DNA of 64,000 nt, taken from positions 16,829 to 80,828 of the forward strand of contig CAXHSA010000008.1 of assembly GCA_964019055.1 (NCBI GenBank). Reading direction: 5' to 3'. Numbering within the stretch: the first letter of the stretch is position 1; each line of letters starts with the position of its first letter. Position numbers and translations under genes: made by a program. The notes beneath the pieces were generated by a model, which saw nothing but the letters and a program-made list of their open reading frames with translations, had not been told where the DNA came from and searched no databases. This document shows, piece after piece, positions 1 through 9,462 of the stretch. Origin of the DNA: Anthopleura xanthogrammica. Taxonomy: Eukaryota > Cnidaria > Anthozoa > Actiniaria > Actiniidae.

Positions 1-318
1 CATTTTAGGTGTCCAAAACACTGTTTTGCTGGAAAAAAAAGCTTTTTAGCCCAAAAAACTGAAAAATGGCCATTTTGGCTCTCAAAACCAGGTTTTTCGC
101 TGACGGCGTGACCTGTTTGCTGAAACGCCCACTTTTTGCTCATGAGAGATAAAAACACGACTTTTTGGCGAAAAAAAATGGGGTTTTGGCTGAGTAAAGG
201 TGCTTTTTGGTCCAAAAAACTGTTTTTTGCTGAGAAAATTTGAAATTTGCTGAGAATTTTCTTTTGCTCAAAACACCACGTTTTCACTGCTAAACGCAAG
301 TTTTGGACGAGAAAAGCA
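1..318. repeat. Divergent 318-bp monomer with 11-bp net deletion
   Basis: This first copy is 11 bp shorter than the consensus. After CTCATGA near 141-147 it lacks most of the segment that in other copies lies between CTCATGA and GAGATAAA. Two substitutions lie just upstream: T for G at 118 and G for C at 127. All three differences fall within 118-150, and the remainder matches the consensus, including an A-type variant site. Clustering suggests a conversion patch or a distinct subfamily copy rather than scattered decay. The deleted segment is flanked by TGA in both normal positions, so a short-repeat-mediated loss is plausible. I saw the deletion nowhere else in the window. The true 5' boundary of the copy is a phase choice, as the window cuts the array. 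Confidence 0.9.
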
Positions 319-353
319 CATTTTAGGTGTCCAAAACACTGTTTTGCTGGAAA

Positions 354-365
354 AAAAAGCTTTTT
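354..365. repeat. 12-bp perfect palindrome with HindIII site, one per monomer
   Basis: AAAAAGCTTTTT lies across the junction of subunits 2 and 3 and contains AAGCTT (357-362). It recurs once in nearly every copy, so a HindIII digest should give a 329-bp ladder. A few variants remove or alter it: GCATTTT near 14513, GCTTCT at 1679 and 2337 (site kept, palindrome broken). The adjoining A run, normally 8 A, is one of the two main sites of length change in the array. Confidence 0.9.
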
Positions 366-380
366 AGCCCAAAAAACTGA

Positions 381-394
381 AAAATGGCCATTTT
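381..394. repeat. 14-bp perfect palindrome AAAATGGCCATTTT
   Basis: This is the longest perfect dyad I found in the monomer, at the subunit 3/4 junction, with a HaeIII/MscI-type centre (TGGCCA). It is present in nearly all copies. It is broken by a C-to-A change giving TGGACA in six copies after 60600, by TGGCTA near 7299 and 8617, and by TGCCCA near 37577, 49421, 54684 and 59620. Whether it binds a protein is unknown. Confidence 0.85.
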
Positions 395-410
395 GGCTCT
401 CAAAACCAGG

Positions 411-433
411 TTTTTCGCTGACGGCGTGACCTG
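411..433. repeat. Subunit 5: CpG-dense, lacks an A run
   Basis: TTTTTCGCTGACGGCGTGAC holds three CpG within 11 bp (416, 422, 425), out of eight in the monomer. It is the most GC-rich subunit and has no A run, so it interrupts the regular T/A alternation. Occasional CpG-to-TpG or CpA changes occur here in single copies (43204, 23791, 57352), as expected if the site is sometimes methylated. Confidence 0.75.
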
Positions 434-450
434 TTGGCTGAAACCCCCAC

Positions 451-490
451 TTTTTGCTCATGAAAATACCTCTTGAGATAAAAACACGAC
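451..490. repeat. Subunit 7: longest subunit (40 bp), site of the 11-bp deletion
   Basis: This subunit is nearly twice the usual length and contains two A runs and a short CTC-TT-GAG dyad near its middle. It may be two fused, decayed ancestral units. The copy at 1-318 has lost 11 bp here, and the copy around 3100 has lost one base (CCTTTGAG for CCTCTTGAG). Confidence 0.7.
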
Positions 491-532
491 TTTTTGGCGA
501 AAAAAAATGGGGTTTTGGCTGAGTAAAGGTGC

Positions 533-547
533 TTTTTGGTCCAAAAA
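533..547. repeat. Inverted repeat TTTTTGG-T-CCAAAAA in subunit 10
   Basis: Two 7-bp arms are separated by a single T. The same element recurs in every copy. One recurrent variant changes the right arm (CCAAACAAC at 6799, 8117 and 8775). Confidence 0.85.
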
Positions 548-554
548 ACTGTTT

Positions 555-585
555 TTTGCTGAGAAAATTTGAAATTTGCTGAGAA
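555..585. repeat. 20-bp internal direct repeat (subunits 11-12)
   Basis: TTTGCTGAGAA occurs at 555-565 and again at 575-585, exactly 20 bp apart. This is the clearest surviving trace of the ancestral ~20-22 bp unit inside the monomer. Confidence 0.85.
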
Positions 586-647
586 TTTTCTTTTGCTCAA
601 AACACCACGTTTTCACTGCTCAACGCAAGTTTTGGACGAGAAAAGCA

Positions 648-1562
648 CATTTTAGGTGTCCAAAACACTGTTTTGCTGGAAAAAAAAGCTTTTTAGCCCA
701 AAAAACTGAAAAATGGCCATTTTGGCTCTCAAAACCAGGTTTTTCGCTGACGGCGTGACCTGTTGGCTGAAACCCCCACTTTTTGCTCATGAAAATACCT
801 CTTGAGATAAAAACACGACTTTTTGGCGAAAAAAAATGAGGTTTTGGCTGAGTAAAGGTGCTTTTTGGTCCAAAAAACTGTTTTTTGCTGAGAAAATTTG
901 AAATTTGCTGAGAATTTTCTTTTGCTCAAAACACCACGTTTTCACTGCTCAACGCAAGTTTTGGACGAGAAAAGCACATTTTAGGTGTCCAAAACACTGT
1001 TTTGCTGGAAAAAAAAGCTTTTTAGCCCAAAAAACTGAAAAATGGCCATTTTGGCTCTCAAAACCAGGTTTTTCGCTGACGGCGTGACCTGTTGGCTGAA
1101 ACCCCCACTTTTTGCTCATGAAAATACCTCTTGAGATAAAAACACGACTTTTTGGCGAAAAAAAATGGGGTTTTGGCTGAGTAAAGGTGCTTTTTGGTCC
1201 AAAAAACTGTTTTTTGCTGAGAAAATTTGAAATTTGCTGAGAATTTTCTTTTGCTCAAAACACCACGTTTTCACTGCTAAACGCAAGTTTTGGACGAGAA
1301 AAGCACATTTTAGGTGTCCAAAACACTGTTTTGCTGGAAAAAAAAGCTTTTTAGCCCAAAAAACTGAAAAATGGCCATTTTGGCTCTCAAAACCAGGTTT
1401 TTCGCTGACGGCGTGACCTGTTGGCTGAAACCCCCACTTTTTGCTCATGAAAATACCTCTTGAGATAAAAACACGACTTTTTGGCGAAAAAAAATGAGGT
1501 TTTGGCTGAGTAAAGGTGCTTTTTGGTCCAAAAAACTGTTTTTTGCTGAGAAAATTTGAAAT
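648..1562. repeat. Monomers with a shared variant at 658-bp offset
   Basis: Copies are otherwise near consensus. The change of GGGG to GAGG in subunit 8 is at 839 and 1497, two monomers apart, pointing to a dimer step in their history. Site 303 reads C, C, A, C from the copy at 576 to that at 1563. Confidence 0.8.
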
Positions 1563-2878
1563 TTGCTGAGAATTTTCTTTTGCTCAAAACACCACGTTTT
1601 CACTGCTCAACGCAAGTTTTGGACGAGAAAAGCACATTTTAGGTGTCCAAAACACTGTTTTGCTGGAAAAAAAAGCTTCTTAGCCCAAAAAACTGAAAAA
1701 TGGCCATTTTGGCTCTCAAAACCAGGTTTTTCGCTGACGGCGTGACCTGTTGGCTGAAACCCCCACTTTTTGCTCATGAAAATACCTCTTGAGATAAAAA
1801 CACGACTTTTTGGCGAAAAAAAATGGGGTTTTGGCTGAGTAAAGGTGCTTTTTGGTCCAAAAAACTGTTTTTTGCTGAGAAAATTTGAAATTTGCTGAGA
1901 ATTTTCTTTTGCTCAAAACACCACGTTTTCACTGCTAAACGCAAGTTTTGGACGAGAAAAGCACATTTTAGGTGTCCAAAACACTGTTTTGCTGGAAAAA
2001 AAAGCTTTTTAGCCCAAAAAACTGAAAAATGGCCATTTTGGCTCTCAAAACCAGGTTTTTCGCTGACGGCGTGACCTGTTGGCTGAAACCCCCACTTTCT
2101 GCTCATGAAAATACCTCTTGAGATAAAAACACGACTTTTTGGCGAAAAAAAATGGGGTTTTGGCTGAGTAAAGGTGCTTTTTGGTCCAAAAAACTGTTTT
2201 TTGCTGAGAAAATTTGAAATTTGCTGAGAATTTTCTTTTGCTCAAAACACCACGTTTTCACTGCTCAACGCAAGTTTTGGACGAGAAAAGCACATTTTAG
2301 GTGTCCAAAACACTGTTTTGCTGGAAAAAAAAGCTTCTTAGCCCAAAAAACTGAAAAATGGCCATTTTGGCTCTCAAAACCAGGTTTTTCGCTGACGGCG
2401 TGACCTGTTGGCTGAAACCCCCACTTTTTGCTCATGAAAATACCTCTTGAGATAAAAACACGACTTTTTGGCGAAAAAAAATGGGGTTTTGGCTGAGTAA
2501 AGGTGCTTTTTGGTCCAAAAAACTGTTTTTTGCTGAGAAAATTTGAAATTTGCTGAGAATTTTCTTTTGCTCAAAACACCACGTTTTCACTGCTAAACGC
2601 AAGTTTTGGACGAGAAAAGCACATTTTAGGTGTCCAAAACACTGTTTTGCTGGAAAAAAAAGCTTTTTAGCCCAAAAAACTGAAAAATGGCCATTTTGGC
2701 TCTCAAAACCAGGTTTTTCGCTGACGGCGTGACCTGTTGGCTGAAACCCCCACTTTCTGCTCATGAAAATACCTCTTGAGATAAAAACACGACTTTTTGG
2801 TGAAAAAAAATGGGGTTTTGGCTGAGTAAAGGTGCTTTTTGGTCCAAAAAACTGTTTTTTGCTGAGAAAATTTGAAAT
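1563..2878. repeat. Two tandem copies of a 658-bp dimer
   Basis: Two rare variants recur at exactly 658 bp: C for T after AAGCTT at 1679 and 2337, and CTTTCTGC at 2099 and 2757. The variant site at monomer position 303 also alternates C, A, C, A. Together they define a dimer (1563-2220, 2221-2878). The second copy has GGTGAAA near 2801, a private CpG-to-TpG change acquired after duplication. Confidence 0.88.
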
Positions 2879-5800
2879 TTGCCGAGAATTTTCTTTTGCT
2901 CAAAACACCACGTTTTCACTGCTAAACGCAAGTTTTGGACGAGAAAAGCACATTTTAGGTGTCCAAAACACTGTTTTGCTGGAAAAAAAAGCTTTTTAGC
3001 CCAAAAAACTGAAAAATGGCCATTTTGGCTCTCAAAACCAGGTTTTTCGCTGACGGCGTGACCTGTTGGCTGAAACCCCCACTTTTTGCTCATGAAAATA
3101 CCTTTGAGATAAAAACACGACTTTTTGGCGAAAAAAAATGGGGTTTTGGCTGAGTAAAGGTGCTTTTTGGTCCAAAAAACTGTTTTTTGCTGAGAAAATT
3201 TGAAATTTGCTGAGAATTTTCTTTTGCTCAAAACACCACGTTTTCACTGCTAAACGCAAGTTTTGGACGAGAAAAGCACATTTTAGGTGTCCAAAACACT
3301 GTTTTGCTGGAAAAAAAAGCTTTTTAGCCCAAAAAACTGAAAAATGGCCATTTTGGCTCTCAAAACAAGGTTTTTCGCTGACGGCGTGACCTGTTGGCTG
3401 AAACCCCCACTTTTTGCTCATGAAAATACCTCTTGAGATAAAAACACGACTTTTTGGCGAAAAAAAATGGGGTTTTGGCTGAGTAAAGGTGCTTTTTGGT
3501 CCAAAAAACTGTTTTTTGCTGAGAAAATTTGAAATTTGCTGAGAATTTTCTTTTGCTCAAAACACCACGTTTTCACTGCTAAACGCAAGTTTTGGACGAG
3601 AAAAGCACATTTTAGGTGTCCAAAACACTGTTTTGCTGGAAAAAAAAGCTTTTTAGCCCAAAAAACTGAAAAATGGCCATTTTGGCTCTCAAAACCAGGT
3701 TTTTCGCTGACGGCGTGACCTGTTGGCTGAAACCCCCACTTTTTGCTCATGAAAATACCTCTTGAGATAAAAACACGACTTTTTGGCGAAAAAAAATGGG
3801 GTTTTGGCTGAGTAAAGGTGCTTTTTGGTCCAAAAAACTGTTTTTTGCTGAGAAAATTTGAAATTTGCTGAGAATTTTCTTTTGCTCAAAACACCACGTT
3901 TTCACTGCTAAACGCAAGTTTTGGACGAGAAAAGCACATTTTAGGTGTCCAAAACACTGTTTTGCTGGAAAAAAAAGCTTTTTAGCCCAAAAAACTGAAA
4001 AATGGCCATTTTGGCTCTCAAAACCAGGTTTTTCGCTGACGGCGTGACCTGTTGGCTGAAACCCCCACTTTTTGCTCATGAAAATACCTCTTGAGATAAA
4101 AACACGACTTTTTGGCGAAAAAAAATGGGGTTTTGGCTGAGTAAAGGTGCTTTTTGGTCCAAAAAACTGTTTTTTGCTGAGAAAATTTGAAATTTGCTGA
4201 GAATTTTCTTTTGCTCAAAACACCACGTTTTCACTGCTAAACGCAAGTTTTGGACGAGAAAAGCACATTTTAGGTGTCCAAAACACTGTTTTGCTGGAAA
4301 AAAAAAGCTTTTTAGCCCAAAAAACTGAAAAATGGCCATTTTGGCTCTCAAAACCAGGTTTTTCGCTGACGGCGTGACCTGTTGGCTGAAACCCCCACTT
4401 TTTGCTCATGAAAATACCTCTTGAGATAAAAACACGACTTTTTGGCGAAAAAAAATGGGGTTTTGGCTGAGTAAAGGTGCTTTTTGGTCCAAAAAACTGT
4501 TTTTTGCTGAGAAAATTTGAAATTTGCTGAGAATTTTCTTTTGCTCAAAACACCACGTTTTCACTGCTCAACGCAAGTTTTGGACGAGAAAAGCACATTT
4601 TAGGTGTCCAAAACACTGTTTTGCTGGAAAAAAAAGCTTTTTAGCCCAAAAAACTGAAAAATGGCCATTTTGGCTCTCAAAACCAGGTTTTTCGCTGACG
4701 GCGTGACCTGTTGGCTGAAACCCCCACTTTTTGCTCATGAAAATACCTCTTGAGATAAAAACACGACTTTTTGGCGAAAAAAAATGGGGTTTTGGCTGAG
4801 TAAAGGTGCTTTTTGGTCCAAAAAACTGTTTTTTGCTGAGAAAATTTGAAATTTGCTGAGAATTTTCTTTTGCTCAAAACACCACGTTTTCACTGCTAAA
4901 CGCAAGTTTTGGACGAGAAAAGCACATTTTAGGTGTCCAAAACACTGTTTTGCTGGAAAAAAAAGCTTTTTAGCCCAAAAAACTGAAAAATGGCCATTTT
5001 GGCTCTCAAAACCAGGTTTTTCGCTGACGGCGTGACCTGTTGGCTGAAACCCCCACTTTTTGCTCATGAAAATACCTCTTGAGATAAAAACACGACTTTT
5101 TGGCGAAAAAAAATGGGGTTTTGGCTGAGTAAAGGTGCTTTTTGGTCCAAAAAACTGTTTTTTGCTGAGAAAATTTGAAATTTGCTGAGAATTTTCTTTT
5201 GCTCAAAACACCACGTTTTCACTGCTAAACGCAAGTTTTGGACGAGAAAAGCACATTTTAGGTGTCCAAAACACTGTTTTGCTGGAAAAAAAAGCTTTTT
5301 AGCCCAAAAAACTGAAAAATGGCCATTTTGGCTCTCAAAACCAGGTTTTTCGCTGACGGCGTGACCTGTTGGCTGAAACCCCCACTTTTTGCTCATGAAA
5401 ATACCTCTTGAGATAAAAACACGACTTTTTGGCGAAAAAAAATGGGGTTTTGGCTGAGTAAAGGTGCTTTTTGGTCCAAAAAACTGTTTTTTGCTGAGAA
5501 AATTTGAAATTTGCTGAGAATTTTCTTTTGCTCAAAACACCACGTTTTCACTGCTAAACGCAAGTTTTGGACGAGAAAAGCACATTTTAGGTGTCCAAAA
5601 CACTGTTTTGCTGGAAAAAAAAGCTTTTTAGCCCAAAAAACTGAAAAATGGCCATTTTGGCTCTCAAAACCAGGTTTTTCGCTGACGGCGTGACCTGTTG
5701 GCTGAAACCCCCACTTTTTGCTCATGAAAATACCTCTTGAGATAAAAACACGACTTTTTGGCGAAAAAAAATGGGGTTTTGGCTGAGTAAAGGTGCTTTT

Positions 5801-6499
5801 TGGTCCAAAAAACTGTTTTTTGCTGAGAAAATTTGAAATTTGCTGAGAATTTTCTTTTGCTCAAAACACCACGTTTTCACTGCTCAACGCAAGTTTTGGA
5901 CGAGAAAAGCACATTTTAGGTGTCCAAAACACTGTTTTGCTGGAAAAAAAAAGCTTTTTAGCCCAAAAAACTGAAAAATGGCCATTTTGGCTCTCAAAAC
6001 CAGGTTTTTCGCTGACGGCGTGACCTGTTGGCTGAAACCCCCACTTTTTGCTCATGAAAATACCTCTTGAGATAAAAACACGACTTTTTGGCGAAAAAAA
6101 ATGGGGTTTTGGCTGAGTAAAGGTGCTTTTTGGTCCAAAAAACTGTTTTTTGCTGAGAAAATTTGAAATTTGCTGAGAATTTTCTTTTGCTCAAAACACC
6201 ACGTTTTCACTGCTAAACGCAAGTTTTGGACGAGAAAAGCACATTTTAGGTGTCCAAAACACTGTTTTGCTGGAAAAAAAAAGCTTTTTAGCCCAAAAAA
6301 CTGAAAAATGGCCATTTTGGCTCTCAAAACCAGGTTTTTCGCTGACGGCGTGACCTGTTGGCTGAAACCCCCACTTTTTGCTCATGAAAATACCTCTTGA
6401 GATAAAAACACGACTTTTTGGCGAAAAAAAATGGGGTTTTGGCTGAGTAAAGGTGCTTTTTGGTCCAAAAAACTGTTTTTTGCTGAGAAAATTTGAAAT
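2879..6499. repeat. Mostly A-type monomers with A-run length variants
   Basis: Site 303 is A in most copies. One copy is 328 bp (base lost near 3103). Three copies have 9 A instead of 8 in subunit 2, at 4298, 5944 and 6274; 4298 and 6274 are six monomers apart and 5944 and 6274 are one apart. These 330-bp copies shift the reading frame and account for the altered ORF lengths in this stretch. Confidence 0.82.
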
Positions 6500-9462
6500 T
6501 TGCTGAGAATTTTCTTTTGCTCAAAACACCACGTTTTCACTGCTCAACGCAAGTTTTGGACGAGAAAAGCACATTTTAGGTGTCCAAAACACTGTTTTGC
6601 TGGAAAAAAAAGCTTTTTAGCCCAAAAAACTGAAAAATGGCCATTTTGGCTCTCAAAACCAGGTTTTTCGCTGACGGCGTGACCTGTTGGCTGAAACCCC
6701 CACTTTTTGCTCATGAAAATACCTCTTGAGATAAAAACACGACTTTTTGGCGAAAAAAAATGGGGTTTTGGCTGAGTAAAGGTGCTTTTTGGTCCAAACA
6801 ACTGTTTTTTGCTGAGAAAATTTGAAATTTGCTGAGAATTTTCTTTTGCTCAAAACACCACGTTTTCACTGCTAAACGCAAGTTTTGGACGAGAAAAGCA
6901 CATTTTAGGTGTCCAAAACACTGTTTTGCTGGAAAAAAAAGCTTTTTAGCCCAAAAAACTGAAAAATGGCCATTTTGGCTCTCAAAACCAGGTTTTTCGC
7001 TGACGGCGTGACCTGTTGGCTGAAACCCCCACTTTTTGCTCATGAAAATACCTCTTGAGATAAAAACACGACTTTTTGGCGAAAAAAAATGAGGTTTTGG
7101 CTGAGTAAAGGTGCTTTTTGGTCCAAAAAACTGTTTTTTGCTGAGAAAATTTGAAATTTGCTGAGAATTTTCTTTTGCTCAAAACACCACGTTTTCACTG
7201 CTAAACGCAAGTTTTGGACGAGAAAAGCACATTTTAGGTGTCCAAAACACTGTTTTGCTGGAAAAAAAAGCTTTTTAGCCCAAAAAACTGAAAAATGGCT
7301 ATTTTGGCTCTCAAAACCAGGTTTTTCGCTGACGGCGTGACCTGTTGGCTGAAACCCCCACTTTTTGCTCATGAAAATACCTCTTGAGATAAAAACACGA
7401 CTTTTTGGCGAAAAAAAATGGGGTTTTGGCTGAGTAAAGGTGCTTTTTGGTCCAAAAAACTGTTTTTTGCTGAGAAAATTTGAAATTTGCTGAGAATTTT
7501 CTTTTGCTCAAAACACCACGTTTTCACTGCTCAACGCAAGTTTTGGACGAGAAAAGCACATTTTAGGTGTCCAAAACACTGTTTCGCTGGAAAAAAAAAG
7601 CTTTTTAGCCCAAAAAACTGAAAAATGGCCATTTTGGCTCTCAAAACCAGGTTTTTCGCTGACGGCGTGACCTGTTGGCTGAAACCCCCACTTTTTGCTC
7701 ATGAAAATACCTCTTGAGATAAAAACACGACTTTTTGGCGAAAAAAAATGGGGTTTTGGCTGAGTAAAGGTGCTTTTTGGTCCAAAAAACTGTTTTTTGC
7801 TGAGAAAATTTGAAATTTGCTGAGAATTTTCTTTTGCTCAAAACACCACGTTTTCACTGCTAAACGCAAGTTTTGGACGAGAAAAGCACATTTTAGGTGT
7901 CCAAAACACTGTTTTGCTGGAAAAAAAAGCTTTTTAGCCCAAAAAACTGAAAAATGGCCATTTTGGCTCTCAAAACCAGGTTTTTCGCTGACGGCGTGAC
8001 CTGTTGGCTGAAACCCCCACTTTTTGCTCATGAAAATACCTCTTGAGATAAAAACACGACTTTTTGGCGAAAAAAAAATGGGGTTTTGGCTGAGTAAAGG
8101 TGCTTTTTGGTCCAAACAACTGTTTTTTGCTGAGAAAATTTGAAATTTGCTGAGAATTTTCTTTTGCTCAAAACACCACGTTTTCACTGCTAAACGCAAG
8201 TTTTGGACGAGAAAAGCACATTTTAGGTGTCCAAAACACTGTTTTGCTGGAAAAAAAAGCTTTTTAGCCCAAAAAACTGAAAAATGGCCATTTTGGCTCT
8301 CAAAACCAGGTTTTTCGCTGACGGCGTGACCTGTTGGCTGAAACCCCCACTTTTTGCTCATGAAAATACCTCTTGAGATAAAAACACGACTTTTTGGCGA
8401 AAAAAAATGAGGTTTTGGCTGAGTAAAGGTGCTTTTTGGTCCAAAAAACTGTTTTTTGCTGAGAAAATTTGAAATTTGCTGAGAATTTTCTTTTGCTCAA
8501 AACACCACGTTTTCACTGCTAAACGCAAGTTTTGGACGAGAAAAGCACATTTTAGGTGTCCAAAACACTGTTTTGCTGGAAAAAAAAGCTTTTTAGCCCA
8601 AAAAACTGAAAAATGGCTATTTTGGCTCTCAAAACCAGGTTTTTCGCTGACGGCGTGACCTGTTGGCTGAAACCCCCACTTTTTGCTCATGAAAATACCT
8701 CTTGAGATAAAAACACGACTTTTTGGCGAAAAAAAATGGGGTTTTGGCTGAGTAAAGGTGCTTTTTGGTCCAAACAACTGTTTTTTGCTGAGAAAATTTG
8801 AAATTTGCTGAGAATTTTCTTTTGCTCAAAACACCACGTTTTCACTGCTAAACGCAAGTTTTGGACGAGAAAAGCACATTTTAGGTGTCCAAAACACTGT
8901 TTTGCTGGAAAAAAAAGCTTTTTAGCCCAAAAAACTGAAAAATGGCCATTTTGGCTCTCAAAACCAGGTTTTTCGCTGACGGCGTGACCTGTTGGCTGAA
9001 ACCCCCACTTTTTGCTCATGAAAATACCTCTTGAGATAAAAACACGACTTTTTGGCGAAAAAAAATGAGGTTTTGGCTGAGTAAAGGTGCTTTTTGGTCC
9101 AAAAAACTGTTTTTTGCTGAGAAAATTTGAAATTTGCTGAGAATTTTCTTTTGCTCAAAACACCACGTTTTCACTGCTAAACGCAAGTTTTGGACGAGAA
9201 AAGCACATTTTAGGTGTCCAAAACACTGTTTTGCTGGAAAAAAAAGCTTTTTAGCCCAAAAAACTGAAAAATGGCCATTTTGGCTCTCAAAACCAGGTTT
9301 TTCGCTGACGGCGTGACCTGTTGGCTGAAACCCCCACTTTTTGCTCATGAAAATACCTCTTGAGATAAAAACACGACTTTTTGGTGAAAAAAAATGGGGT
9401 TTTGGCTGAGTAAAGGTGCTTTTTGGTCCAAAAAACTGTTTTTTGCTGAGAAAATTTGAAAT
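6500..9462. repeat. Nested dimer/tetramer duplication block
   Basis: Three variants form a repeated series. CCAAACAAC is at 6799, 8117 and 8775; GAGG in subunit 8 is at 7092, 8410 and 9068; TGGCTA is near 7299 and 8617. Offsets are 1318 (four monomers plus two inserted A) and 658 (two monomers). The third series lacks TGGCTA, so the last duplication kept only part of the block or it was reverted by conversion. A 9-A run in subunit 2 near 7590 (with TTTCGCTGG) and one in subunit 8 near 8072 mark the two 330-bp copies in between. Confidence 0.87.

Larger units (their letters stand above)
319..647. repeat. Reference monomer with 15 degenerate ~22-bp subunits
   Basis: This copy matches the consensus and carries C at monomer position 303. 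Splitting it at each T run gives 15 subunits starting at monomer positions 1, 24, 43, 71, 93, 116, 133, 173, 195, 215, 234, 257, 273, 292 and 312, with lengths 23, 19, 28, 22, 23, 17, 40, 22, 20, 19, 23, 16, 19, 20 and 18 (mean 21.9). Most have the form T4-6, a 4-8 bp spacer, then A4-8, as in TTTTTGGTCCAAAAAACTG (subunit 10) and TTTTTAGCCCAAAAAACTG (start of subunit 3), which differ at 2 of 19 bases. In most subunits the A run begins 7-12 bp after the T run. Subunits 1-2 also resemble subunits 10-11. The monomer therefore seems to have grown from a short ancestral repeat that diverged before the 329-bp unit was amplified. Subunits 5, 12 and 14 lack a clear A run. Confidence 0.88.

Noticed and set aside
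354..365. Rho-independent terminator at the AAAAAGCTTTTT dyad
   Set aside because: The arms are only A and T around GC with no GC-rich stem, and the sequence is not in a bacterial gene context.
411..430. CENP-B box-like sequence in subunit 5 (TTTCGCTGACGGCGTGA)
   Set aside because: It matches 7 of the 9 essential bases, with C for A and T for G at two of them. A 7-of-9 match is expected about once in a 329-bp monomer by chance on two strands, so it is not evidence.
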